Shown here: positions 41,881-49,772 of the stretch, in pieces
How positions within the stretch are numbered: the first letter of the stretch is position 1
How the letters are laid out: every line of letters starts with the position of its first letter
Assembly: GCA_015064295.1 (NCBI GenBank)
Contig: SVSM01000010.1
Location: 1 to 49,772, forward strand
Length of the DNA: 49,772 nucleotides
Direction: 5' to 3'
Source of the DNA: Oscillospiraceae bacterium
GTDB lineage: Bacteria > Bacillota > Clostridia > Oscillospirales > CAG-272
Translations under genes and position numbers: made by a program
Notes under the pieces: generated by a model
The model's input: the letters and a program-made list of their open reading frames with translations, nothing else
Told to the model about the DNA's origin: nothing
The model's database searches: none

Positions 41881-43715
41881 GAGCGTTCACCTCCCAGCTT
41901 ATTGGCCCCGCAGCCCGAGCAGTGCTCGCGGCAGCTTGGCGTGGTTTTCGATTCGTAGGCCTTCTTGCGCTCGCGGAGGAAGAAGTCCTTGGTCACGCCG
42001 CAGTCGATCACGTCCCAGGGCAGGACCTCGTCAAGGCCGAAGTCCCGGTTGGCGTAGAAGGCGGGATCGATCCCTGCCCGCTCGAAGGCAGAAAGCCAGG
42101 TCTCGTAGGAGAAATGCTCGTCCCAGCCGTCGAACTTCTGTCCCAGCTTATGGGCTTCCAGCAGCGCCCTGCCCAGGCGTCGGTCGCCTCTGGCAAAGAC
42201 TGCCTCGATGCGGCTGACCTTGGCCTCGTGCCAGTTGTAGCGGATGTGCTTCTTCCCCTTGATGCAGGCGAGAAGATGCTCCTGCTTTGCCATCAGGGAC
42301 TCAAGGGAGTCCTGCCCGTTCCACTGGAAGGAGGTAAAGGGCTTTGGTACGAAGCAGGCCACGCTGATGGTAACCGTGGGGGCTCGGCCCTTCATGCGGT
42401 TGGGGTTCTTGTAATATTCCTCGTTGACCTTTTCGGCCAGATCGGCGATGCCCTCAATGTCCTCCAGAGTCTCGGTGGGAAGGCCGTTCATGAAGTAGAG
42501 CTTGACCGAGGTCTTCCCTGCCTCAAAGGCGGTGCGGCAGGCCCGCATGAGATCCTCCTCGCAGACGTTCTTGTTGATGGCGTCACGGAGGCGCTGGGTA
42601 CCCGCCTCGGGGGCAAAGGTCAATCCTCCGGTACGGACGGTGGAGATCTTCTCCATCAGCTCCTTGGTAAAGCTGTCGATGCGGAGAGAGGGCAGCGACA
42701 GACTGATCTTGGAATCGTTGGTCCATTCCAAAAGGGTATCGGTAAGCTTGGTCAGCTCGGAATAGTCGCTGATGCTGAGAGAGGAGAGGGAGATCTCGTC
42801 GTAGCCGGTGTTTTCATACAGGCATTTGGCCTGCTCGTTCAGCACGTCGGGCGTCTTTTCCCGGACGGGGCGGAAGATGATCCCCGCCTGGCAGAAGCGG
42901 CAGCCCCGAATACAGCCGCGGTAGACCTCCAGCATAATGCGGTCGTGCACCGTTTCAATATAGGGCATGACCAGCTTGTCGGGGAAATAGGACTTGTCCA
43001 TGTCCTTGATGATCCGCTTGGTCACCTTTGCGGGAATATCGTCGTACTTCGGCGTATAGGCCTCGATGGTGCCGTCCTCCTTGTAGGTCACCTCGTAGAA
43101 GGCGGGAACGTAGAAGCCGGGGATCTTGGCCAGCTCGTGAAGGAAGCCCTGACGGGTATAGCTGCCGTCCTCCTTCATACGGATATAGAGACGGGCCATT
43201 TCAGGGAGGGCCTCCTCCCCCTCTCCGATGGAAAAGACGTCGAAGAAATCGGCCACCGGCTCGGCGTTATAGGCACAGGGGCCCCCTCCCACCACGATGG
43301 GATGGCTGTCGTCCCGATCACGAGAAAGGAGCGGGATCCCGCCGAGATCCAGCATATTCAGCACGTTGGAGTAGGAAAGCTCATACTGCAGGGTAAAGCC
43401 GACGATGTCGAAATCCTTGATGGGATCGCGGCTCTCGTGAGCAAAGAGGGGAATGTGATGCTCCCGCATCTTCTCCTCCATATCGTCCCACGGGGCGTAG
43501 ACACGCTCGCACCAGACATCCTCCTCGCGGTTCAATACGCCGTAGAGAAGCCGCACACCCAGATTGGACATTCCGATCTCGTAGGTATCGGGAAAGCAGA
43601 AGGCAAAGCGGCACTTGATTTCGTTTTTATCCTTGATGATCTGACCGTATTCCCCGCCGGTATATCGTCCCGGCTTGAGGACCTGCTTCAGGATCGATCG
43701 CATTTTGGTATCCAT
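41862..43715 (-). CDS. TIGR03960-family B12-binding radical SAM protein
   Basis: 617 residues. An N-terminal B12-binding-like domain (residues about 30-190, CRFAFCFPDTYEIGMSNLGV ... VVGGGPCAYNAEPVADFFD) precedes the radical SAM core. The [4Fe-4S]-binding CxxxCxxC is in YRGCIRGCRFCQAG. A C-terminal cysteine cluster (CREHCSGCGANKLG) may bind another metal. It probably modifies RNA or protein, but no substrate is known. RBS AAAAGGAAAAG. Confidence 0.92.
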   Translation of the reverse strand: MDTKMRSILKQVLKPGRYTGGEYGQIIKDKNEIKCRFAFCFPDTYEIGMSNLGVRLLYGVLNREEDVWCERVYAPWDDMEEKMREHHIPLFAHESRDPIKDFDIVGFTLQYELSYSNVLNMLDLGGIPLLSRDRDDSHPIVVGGGPCAYNAEPVADFFDVFSIGEGEEALPEMARLYIRMKEDGSYTRQGFLHELAKIPGFYVPAFYEVTYKEDGTIEAYTPKYDDIPAKVTKRIIKDMDKSYFPDKLVMPYIETVHDRIMLEVYRGCIRGCRFCQAGIIFRPVREKTPDVLNEQAKCLYENTGYDEISLSSLSISDYSELTKLTDTLLEWTNDSKISLSLPSLRIDSFTKELMEKISTVRTGGLTFAPEAGTQRLRDAINKNVCEEDLMRACRTAFEAGKTSVKLYFMNGLPTETLEDIEGIADLAEKVNEEYYKNPNRMKGRAPTVTISVACFVPKPFTSFQWNGQDSLESLMAKQEHLLACIKGKKHIRYNWHEAKVSRIEAVFARGDRRLGRALLEAHKLGQKFDGWDEHFSYETWLSAFERAGIDPAFYANRDFGLDEVLPWDVIDCGVTKDFFLRERKKAYESKTTPSCREHCSGCGANKLGGERSCCPGL

Positions 43716-43746
43716 AACTTTTCCTTTTCAAACAATCACGTTCTCA

Positions 43747-43776
43747 CAAAAATGCAGTCTCACGACTGCATTTTTG
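43747..43776 (-). terminator. Terminator after the P-type-ATPase-like gene
   Basis: CAAAAATGCAGTC/GACTGCATTTTTG hairpin eight bases past the stop of the 43784-46825 gene, with a T run on the minus strand. Confidence 0.8.
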
Positions 43777-43783
43777 TTTGATA

Positions 43784-46700
43784 TTACAGTAGCATAAAGC
43801 GGGACAGCAAATACACCGGCACCAGCCAGAAGAGCTGGAACAGAGCCACGTAGACCGAGCTGATCCCCGCGATGGTGCCCAGCATGGCTACCGCCAGCGA
43901 CAGGATCAATCCCACCACCATGGTAAGGATACTGACCACCAGATTGGATCGGGTCACGTGCTTCACCTTGTCGCAAAGGGTGAAGGTGCGAAGCAGGGCC
44001 TTGGCCGATTTTTTGGAGACGATGCCGCTATCGGTGCGGTCGGAGCCGCGGCGGCTTTCGACAACGTCGCTGTACTTCAGAACGCGCACCGGGTACTTGG
44101 ACAGGCGGATGCGGGTGCTGAGCATAGCGTCGTTGATGTTGGGATCGACGGTCTTGATGCCGACACAGATGCCGGAGCGGTAGAGGTTCTTCAAGGTCAC
44201 CTCAAACTCGGGATCGATGCGGTAGCGCACGTAAAGCTTGGCCACCACCTCGTCGTCGGACACCAGATACAGGATGTTCAGATCGCCGCCCCCCTCGATC
44301 TCCTCGTCGTCGGGATCGGAGATCGGCGCGTAGCCGTGCTGGCGGAGGTAATCGGCCTTACCGATATAAAGGTGATGCTCGTCTACCAGAGCCTCGACGC
44401 CCTCGTTTTCAATGGCGAGGATCTCGGTGTTTTCGGAGTGACCGAAGTCGGCCGTCACCACGTTCAGCACGTCGGAGAGAGGGCCTCCCAGCACCGCGTA
44501 GACGCTGGCCACGTTATAGATGACGGTATCGATCCGGCCTGATCCGAAGACGTTGATGGAGCGGATCTTCACGCCGCCCGTGGGGAAGACCTCGCGGTCG
44601 TCAAAGGAAATGGAGGCGGCGGTGGTGTACTCGTCGATGGCGGCCTCGCCCACGAAGGCAGACTTCATGTCATAGGCGATCTTGGCGGCCTTGAAGGCAG
44701 GCAGACCGAAGGCCAGGAAGATGGAGGCCGGCATACAGAAGGAGAACACCGTATAACCCAGCATGATAGCATCCTGCCAGGTCTGGAACTTGAAGGCACC
44801 CACCAAAACACCCACTGCCAACGCCACGGCGGTGGCGGGAAGGAAGGCGTTGAGCACCAGCTTCAGGGTGGGATAGGCCTGGGTGCGGCGGAAATACCCG
44901 TCCACAAAGGCGGTCTTATTGATCTTGAAGATGGAGGGGGAGTGGGGCAGGAACTCGTCAAAGGCACGGGTCTCCAGCTCCGCGTCGTGAAGCTCCAGCT
45001 TCTCAAGGGCAAACTTGGTGCGCTTGGAGGACACCACATTAAAGGTCATGATCTCGCGGCGGAGATCCAGCCGTTCCCCGATCATGGTAAACACAAGGCA
45101 AAGAGAGGCGGGGAAATGGAAGGTCACGAACCTGGTTCCTGCCGGGAAGAAGCAGGCAGCCACCGAATACAACACCGAAACGCCCAGCAGGATCGGCAGG
45201 AAGCTTTCGGGAGTGGGCTTCTTTTCCCGCAGGGATTGGAATCCCTTCAGAACCTGCTTATAGCAGAGGGCAAAGCCGATCAAAAGGATCTGCAGTCCCA
45301 CCATCACGTTCACCACGGGATAATAGGCGGGGTTCACGGCGTCGGCCAGGGCTCCCCCCAGGGCCGCCACGTTTTCGTAGAAGAAGAGCATCACAGCGAT
45401 CACGGCTGCCCCAAAGAGGCAGAGCACGCTCCGTCCGTAGGCTGCTTTATAATTTTCCATGATGTCCTTGGACTCGGCAGGGGCGATAAACTCCCGCTCG
45501 GGCTCCCGATCGGTCTGCGCCGCTTTGGCGCCGTCCTCCTCGGGGATCAGCTCGTCCATGTGGTCACGAAGCTTATCGGCCGTTTCCTTACCGATGGCAC
45601 GATCCAGCTCCTCGTCCATACCGAAGGCCAGCATCAGGTTGGCGTCGGTTTCATCAAATCCCACGTCGGGGGCAATGGTCATATCGGAGTCGTCCTCATC
45701 GCCTTCATCCGACGGCAGATCGTCAGGCCATTCGGACTCCGTCTCGTCGGCCGTCTCCTCGGCGGCCTCGGCCTCCTCGTCCGACGCAAAAAGATCGGCT
45801 TCCAGCTCGTCAAACTCGACGGTTTCGAAAATATCCAAGTCGGGGCGGACGATGCCGTCGTCGGTGTCCTCGCGGTCGGCCTCGTCCACCGTAAAGACGG
45901 CGGTCATGGCCGCGTCGGTGATGCCCTCCACGGCATTCAGATCCTCGACGGCTTCGGCATCCTCAAGAGCGTCAAGAGCTACAAGCTCGTCCTCGCTCTC
46001 GGTGTCTTCCGTTTCGGCAGCCGCTTCCTCGTCGGCCTCCTTTGCCTTCTCCATGAGGGCAGCAAGATCGACGGTAGCGGCTTCATCCACAAAGGCCACC
46101 TCGGTGGTCTCGGCGGAAGCCGTTTCCTCCGACGGTACCTCGGGGATCCGTTCGGTAGCCAGCAGCTCACGAACCGAGGCAAAGGTGGCTTCCTCCTCGC
46201 CCTCCTCCATGGAACCGAAGGCCAGCGTCCGCTCGGCGTCGGTCATGGGACGGAGAGGTGCGGGGCGGGTGTCGGACTTTTGGTCCTCTTCTCCCTCGCC
46301 GGGAACGTCGCAGACCTTTCCGCCGGCGCTGAGGTCGGCAAACAGCACCGAATCGGGAGCCGCATAGGTGGCGCCGGATTCTTCCTCCAGGTAGTGAGGG
46401 GCGTCTCCCTCCTCACGGCCCTCGGCGTCCTTCTCCTCCGCCAGCTCCATGGAGGTCAGGGTACGGACCATCTCGGTCTCCTCCTCCTCGCTCCACTGCT
46501 TGTCGCGGGCCGCCATTTTGGCGTAATCCTCCTCGGGGAGGTACTTTTTCATCAGTGCGTCGATATCCAGATCCTCAATGTCGGACTTAGGCACGGGGGT
46601 CACGAACACGTCCTCCTCCCCGTCGGGCATTTCCCGGCGGATCTCCTCCTCGGTAACCTCCGTGGCGGTGGCGTCGGAGCGGCGGAATTTATAGGTTTTT

Positions 46701-46825
46701 CTTACGTCGCCTTGAGGGACGGACACTGCCTCCTCCGCGGAAGGAACGGCATCGCCGTCCGCCATATTGGCTTTGAGCTTGGCAAGAAGATCGCTTGCCG
46801 AGATCTCGTCGTGTCGGTTTTCCAT
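43784..46825 (-). CDS. Large membrane protein resembling a P-type ATPase with a degenerate catalytic motif
   Basis: 1013 residues from the ATG at 46825 (AGAGGAGG upstream). Residues 1-455 are strongly acidic, low-complexity and probably disordered (many EE, DE and EA runs). The rest has eight or so transmembrane helices (first two near 466-525, last two near 960-1013). Its layout follows P-type ATPases: paired helices, a helix with FCMPASIF where metal pumps have CPC, then GEAAIDEYTTAASISFDDRE at the place of the phosphorylation motif DKTGT, and later a soluble part ending RYRIDPEFEVTLKNLYRSGI. The aspartate at residue 742 may remain, but KTGT is lost. I infer a pseudo-ATPase of unknown role. 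Confidence 0.65.
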   Translation of the reverse strand: MENRHDEISASDLLAKLKANMADGDAVPSAEEAVSVPQGDVRKTYKFRRSDATATEVTEEEIRREMPDGEEDVFVTPVPKSDIEDLDIDALMKKYLPEEDYAKMAARDKQWSEEEETEMVRTLTSMELAEEKDAEGREEGDAPHYLEEESGATYAAPDSVLFADLSAGGKVCDVPGEGEEDQKSDTRPAPLRPMTDAERTLAFGSMEEGEEEATFASVRELLATERIPEVPSEETASAETTEVAFVDEAATVDLAALMEKAKEADEEAAAETEDTESEDELVALDALEDAEAVEDLNAVEGITDAAMTAVFTVDEADREDTDDGIVRPDLDIFETVEFDELEADLFASDEEAEAAEETADETESEWPDDLPSDEGDEDDSDMTIAPDVGFDETDANLMLAFGMDEELDRAIGKETADKLRDHMDELIPEEDGAKAAQTDREPEREFIAPAESKDIMENYKAAYGRSVLCLFGAAVIAVMLFFYENVAALGGALADAVNPAYYPVVNVMVGLQILLIGFALCYKQVLKGFQSLREKKPTPESFLPILLGVSVLYSVAACFFPAGTRFVTFHFPASLCLVFTMIGERLDLRREIMTFNVVSSKRTKFALEKLELHDAELETRAFDEFLPHSPSIFKINKTAFVDGYFRRTQAYPTLKLVLNAFLPATAVALAVGVLVGAFKFQTWQDAIMLGYTVFSFCMPASIFLAFGLPAFKAAKIAYDMKSAFVGEAAIDEYTTAASISFDDREVFPTGGVKIRSINVFGSGRIDTVIYNVASVYAVLGGPLSDVLNVVTADFGHSENTEILAIENEGVEALVDEHHLYIGKADYLRQHGYAPISDPDDEEIEGGGDLNILYLVSDDEVVAKLYVRYRIDPEFEVTLKNLYRSGICVGIKTVDPNINDAMLSTRIRLSKYPVRVLKYSDVVESRRGSDRTDSGIVSKKSAKALLRTFTLCDKVKHVTRSNLVVSILTMVVGLILSLAVAMLGTIAGISSVYVALFQLFWLVPVYLLSRFMLL

Positions 46826-46842
46826 GAGACTGCCTCCTCTTG

Positions 46843-47643
46843 TTACTGTGATACGCGGCGCTGTCTTGCCGCCTCGCAAAGGATCACGGCCCCTGCCGTG
46901 GAAACGTTCAGGGAGTTGATGCTACCGTACATGGGAATGGAAATCAGATAGTCGCTTCGATCCTTCAGAAGACGGGACACCCCGAAGCCCTCGCTTCCCA
47001 AAATGATAGCGGCGGCACAGGTCATATCGGTGTGGTAGTACGCCTCGCCCCCTGCCTCCGCGGCAAAGATCCAAAGGCCTTTTTCCTTTAATTCCTCCAC
47101 CGTTTGCGCCAGATTGGTGACCTTGGCCACCGGCACGTACTCAACGGCGCCGGCAGATGCCCGTCCCACCGCTTCGGTGAGTCCCACGGCGTGCCGCTTG
47201 GGAATGATGACGCCGTGTGCGCCGGCGCATTCGGCTACCCGCAGCAAAGCCCCCAGGTTCTGGGGATCCTCAATGCCGTCGGCCAGGATCAGCAGGGGCT
47301 TTTCGCCACGCTCCTCAGCCAGCTTCAGCATATCCTCTACCGTGGCGTAGTCCTTCAGGGCTGCCGAGGCGATGACGCCCTGGTGGGGCTGTCCTCCCGC
47401 CATGCGGTCCAGCTTGGTGCTTTCCACCTCGATCAGGGGAATGGAGCGCTTGATGGCCTCGGCGGCGATCACCGTAATAGAGCCGGTGCGCTCGCCCTTT
47501 TTGACGTAAAGCTTATCGATATTACGCCCGCTTTTGAGCAGCTCCGACACGGCGTTCCGTCCGATGACGTAGGATGCCGAGGTCGGCTGTGTCTCGATCC
47601 GTTCTTCACGGCGCTTGGGCTTGCGGTCGTAGCGTTTTTCCAT
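46843..47643 (-). CDS. rlmB: 23S rRNA 2'-O-ribose methyltransferase, TrmH group 3
   Basis: 266 residues from the ATG at 47643 (AAGGGG). The N-terminal L30e-like domain begins YVIGRNAVSELLKSGRNIDK. SPOUT motifs are DGIEDPQNLGALLRVAECAG, IILGSEGFGVS and IPMYGSINSLNVSTAGAV, as in RlmB, which methylates a guanosine in 23S rRNA of E. coli. The exact site here is not proven. It is 17 bp upstream of the ATPase-like gene and likely co-transcribed with it. Confidence 0.88.
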   Translation of the reverse strand: MEKRYDRKPKRREERIETQPTSASYVIGRNAVSELLKSGRNIDKLYVKKGERTGSITVIAAEAIKRSIPLIEVESTKLDRMAGGQPHQGVIASAALKDYATVEDMLKLAEERGEKPLLILADGIEDPQNLGALLRVAECAGAHGVIIPKRHAVGLTEAVGRASAGAVEYVPVAKVTNLAQTVEELKEKGLWIFAAEAGGEAYYHTDMTCAAAIILGSEGFGVSRLLKDRSDYLISIPMYGSINSLNVSTAGAVILCEAARQRRVSQ

Positions 47644-47696
47644 ATCTATCCCCTTCCGTTCGGGTTTCTTCGTATTTCGACAAGAATCCAACTTTA

Positions 47697-47702
47697 ATTA
47701 TA
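47697..47702 (-). promoter_or_regulatory. Extended -10 promoter element of rlmB
   Basis: TATAAT preceded by GTGC on the minus strand (extended -10 TGN); the -35 region at 17 bp is poor (TATACA). Confidence 0.55.
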
Positions 47703-47752
47703 GCACATTAAACCGGTTTTGTATAGATGTTTTGAAAGAAAAAATGAAAAAA

Positions 47753-47774
47753 GACGCAGGTTTTTACCTGCGTC
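47753..47774 (-). terminator. Terminator after the cysteine desulfurase gene
   Basis: GACGCAGGT-TTTT-ACCTGCGTC, followed on the minus strand by a T-rich run (TTTTTTCATTTTTT). Confidence 0.8.
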
Positions 47775-47813
47775 TCAAGCATACTTGCAGGAAAACAAGG
47801 AGGAAGCACGGGG

Positions 47814-48983
47814 TTAACCGTTTCTTTCACCTTGCTGCACGCCGTTTCGCTCTTGCCTTGCCAGCTCCCGCACGGCTCTGACTGCTTCGTCGACCTCCCG
47901 CTCCTGCGTGAACATCGACACCGAGGCGCGGACGGCGCCGTGGCGGGGCGTTCCCAGCGTGCGGTGTCCCAAGGGACAGCAGTGGAAGCCGCTTCGCACG
48001 CAGACCCCCTTCCCGTCAAGCCATTCTCCCACCTGCTCGGAGGGGAGCTCCGCCACGTTGAACAAAACGGTGCCACCTCCTGTCTCGGCGCCGTAGAGCT
48101 TCACACCGGGAATGGCGGAAAGGCCTTGGCGAAGGCGGTCACCGAGAGCATCCTCGTAAGCACCGATCTTCCCCACCCCGCGGCGGAGGACCTCGCGGAT
48201 CCCCGCCTCCAAGGAGGCGATGGCGGGGGTGGGAAGGGTACCCGCCTCAAAGCGCTCGGGAAGGAAATCGGGCATGGCGGTCACAAGGGAATCCACACCG
48301 TTCCCGCCCGCCAAAAAGGCGCGCAGCTCCCTGCCCCTCTCCCGATAGCGATCGGCAAAGATCACGAAGCCGCTTCCCTGTATGCCGTAAAGCCCCTTAT
48401 GCCCCGGAGCACAGATGGCGTCGGCATGACAGCCGCCAAGGGTGATAGGCTGCCGTCCCGCACTCTGGGAGGCATCTACAACGAAGGGAATCCCCCGCTT
48501 TTGACAGATGGCGCCGATCCTCTCCACCGGCATGGTCAGCCCGCAGAGGTTCGACACGTGATTACAGACCACGAGAGAGGTATCCTTGGTCAGCTTGCTC
48601 ATAAACGACCGCAGAACCGCCTCGTCCCCGCCCCGCGCGTCAAATACGTCGTACTCGCAGGCGGGGAGCGCCGCTACCGGACGCAGCACGGCGTTATGCT
48701 CGATGCCGGAGATCAGGATCCGGCTCCTCGGCTTGGCAAAGGCGCGGATCGCCAGGTTCAGGGCGTAGGTGGCGTTCACCGTGAACACCACATTTTCGGG
48801 AAGGCCGCCGAACAGATCCGCTACCGCCTCCCGGCAGGAATAGATGGCCATGGCGGCCTGTCGGGAGAGGAGATGGGAGCTACGGCCGGGATTCCCGCCG
48901 TATTCCCTGAAGCAGCGTTCCGCCGCCCGATAAACGCTCTCCGGCTTGGGATAGGTGGTGGCGGCGTTATCCAGGTAGATCAT
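47814..48983 (-). CDS. Cysteine desulfurase family protein
   Basis: 389 residues, fold-type I PLP enzyme. It begins MIYLDNAATTYPKPESVYRA; the PLP-binding lysine is in APGHKGLYGIQGSG and the mobile-loop cysteine in VCVRSGFHCCPLGHRTLG. It belongs to the SufS/Csd-like group that Clostridia encode next to DUF3343. It would release sulfur (or selenium) from cysteine (selenocysteine). It starts four bases before the end of the DUF3343 gene on the same strand, so the two are translationally coupled. Confidence 0.9.
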   Translation of the reverse strand: MIYLDNAATTYPKPESVYRAAERCFREYGGNPGRSSHLLSRQAAMAIYSCREAVADLFGGLPENVVFTVNATYALNLAIRAFAKPRSRILISGIEHNAVLRPVAALPACEYDVFDARGGDEAVLRSFMSKLTKDTSLVVCNHVSNLCGLTMPVERIGAICQKRGIPFVVDASQSAGRQPITLGGCHADAICAPGHKGLYGIQGSGFVIFADRYRERGRELRAFLAGGNGVDSLVTAMPDFLPERFEAGTLPTPAIASLEAGIREVLRRGVGKIGAYEDALGDRLRQGLSAIPGVKLYGAETGGGTVLFNVAELPSEQVGEWLDGKGVCVRSGFHCCPLGHRTLGTPRHGAVRASVSMFTQEREVDEAVRAVRELARQERNGVQQGERNG

Positions 48984-49201
48984 GTGGTCTTAATGTCGGA
49001 ATAGGGGATGCCGTACTCCGATAACAGCCGCCTCGCACTTCCCGTGTGACGGCAATCGATGCGGATGCCGTGGGTACAGCCCCGTCCGAGATAGTCGCCG
49101 TCCAGCTTGACGGCTCGTGAGGCGATCCCCTTCTCCTCAAACAGCTTCTGTGCCTTCAGGGAATAGGTGGAGGATCGCAGCGTGATCAGACAATTTGCCA
49201 T
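48980..49201 (-). CDS. DUF3343 family protein (putative Se/S carrier-like)
   Basis: 73 residues. MANCLITLRSSTYSLKAQKL, LDGDYLGRGCTHGIRIDCRH and a final IPYSDI match DUF3343, small proteins with two conserved cysteines (GCTHG and IDC). They are thought to carry sulfur or selenium for the adjacent desulfurase. RBS AAAGGAAGG. A CTGTCA - TATACT pair (-10 at 49245-49250) is a possible promoter. Confidence 0.87.
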   Translation of the reverse strand: MANCLITLRSSTYSLKAQKLFEEKGIASRAVKLDGDYLGRGCTHGIRIDCRHTGSARRLLSEYGIPYSDIKTT

Positions 49202-49397
49202 GTTTTTTCCTTCCTTTCGATTTCATCGTGTATCTCACACCGTCAGTATATGGCGTTTTCCTCCGTTTTGACAGGAGCAAACGAATATTTTTTGCGCCTG
49301 AAGGTCGCGAAAACGCGAGATAAATGGCCAAAAACGCAAGAAAACGAGAGCATTTGAAATTTATTTTGAAAATTTCGGATTTTTCTTCAAAAAAGGG

Positions 49398-49426
49398 TTG
49401 ACAAGCCGCCTCCTCTGTGCTATAAT
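49398..49426 (+). promoter_or_regulatory. Promoter of rplM
   Basis: TTGACA (49398-49403), 17 bp, TATAAT (49421-49426) with TGTGC before it, 43 bp from the rplM ATG. The leader is too short for a large structured RNA. Confidence 0.88.
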
Positions 49427-49468
49427 TGTGAGGCTGAAAAAATGTATTAAAATCGGAGGAAATTCCAA

Positions 49469-49772
49469 ATGTCTACTTTTATGGCAAAAAAAGAGACGAT
49501 CGACCGCAGATGGTATGTGATCGACGCCGCCGGTAAGCCCCTTGGTAAGACCGCGGTTGCCGCTGCCACCATCCTCAGAGGTAAGCACCGTCCCGAGTTC
49601 ACCCCCCACGTGGATTGCGGTGAGTTCGTTATCATCATCAACGCAGACAAGGCTGTTCTGACCGGCAAGAAGCTGGAGCAGAAGTACTACTACCGTCATT
49701 CCGGCTACATCGGCGGTCTGAAGAAGGTTCAGTACAAGACCCTTATGGCTACCAAGCCCGAGAAGGCTATGG
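49469..49772 (+). CDS. rplM: 50S ribosomal protein L13 (5' part, cut by window edge)
   Basis: 101 residues visible of about 143. [39 protein letters not shown] and [12 protein letters not shown] are characteristic of L13. L13 is an early assembly protein of the large subunit; rpsI normally follows. CGGAGG lies seven bases before the ATG. Confidence 0.97.
   Translation, partial: MSTFMAKKETIDRRWYVIDAAGKPLGKTAVAAATILRGKHRPEFTPHVDCGEFVIIINADKAVLTGKKLEQKYYYRHSGYIGGLKKVQYKTLMATKPEKAM

Noticed and set aside
41922..43781. A 619-codon open frame opposite the radical SAM gene
   Set aside because: Antisense shadow of a well-supported gene, with no recognisable motifs.
44942..46951. A 669-codon open frame on the plus strand opposite the ATPase-like gene
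   Set aside because: It mirrors the acidic, GC-rich third-position pattern of the minus-strand gene, has no family resemblance or suitable RBS, and runs into rlmB antisense.

Overview
The window reads as a chromosome segment of a low-GC-Gram-positive-type bacterium of class Clostridia, probably an anaerobic gut lineage with a mid-to-high GC genome. The pointers are dprA-topA-trmFO, plsX-rnc-smc and infC-rpmI-rplT gene orders, DivIVA, an ECF-type folate transporter under a tetrahydrofolate riboswitch, a lysine riboswitch, and Clostridia-typical families (DUF421/DUF4363, DUF3343 with a cysteine desulfurase, TIGR03960/TIGR03936, DUF1846, GHL10). No tRNA, rRNA or CRISPR array was seen. The species cannot be fixed from the sequence alone.

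Layout. 1-8.1 kb (minus): a TrmH-type RNA methyltransferase, dprA, topA, trmFO, plsX, rnc and the start of smc; smc is set apart from rnc by 384 bp holding a terminator, an inverted-repeat element and its own promoter. 8.3-9.9 kb (minus): infC-rpmI-rplT behind a leader with an attenuator; infC appears to start at ATC. 9.9-14.1 kb: a small membrane protein, a GHL10 lipoprotein, DivIVA and a DUF1846 protein. 14.1-15.2 kb: a gene-poor stretch with inverted repeats and a degenerate ~53-bp tandem repeat. 15.2-21.9 kb: mannitol-1-phosphate dehydrogenase diverging from a PfkB sugar kinase, a two-component system, ychF and a Gln/Tyr-rich membrane protein. 21.9-25.2 kb (minus): dapA-dapB-lysA, a lysine biosynthesis operon behind a transcription-terminating lysine riboswitch.

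25.35-34.3 kb (plus): a compact, tightly overlapped cassette of phage morphogenesis and lysis genes (large terminase, major capsid, portal, scaffold, two connectors, a DUF6673-like protein, fibre and receptor-type proteins, an XhlA-like protein, holin, amidase). It lacks integrase, repressor, replication genes, small terminase, tail tube and tape measure, and its capsid gene sits unusually between terminase and portal. It is the best candidate here for an undescribed system: a domesticated or tail-less particle, or a precisely trimmed prophage. A cysteine/asparagine-rich 107-residue protein follows it.

34.7-49.8 kb: a Nudix-DUF1015 fusion; a THF riboswitch controlling folT and a folC that is fused to a membrane-anchored C-terminal domain; an Asp/Glu racemase; a DUF421/DUF4363 pair; the TIGR03960/TIGR03936 radical-SAM pair; a 1013-residue membrane protein that looks like a P-type ATPase with a degenerate phosphorylation motif and a long acidic N-terminus; an rRNA 2'-O-methyltransferase; a cysteine desulfurase with DUF3343; and the start of rplM.

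Promoters are very regular: most are a TTGACA-like box, 17 bp, and TATAAT, several with an extended GTGCTATAAT.
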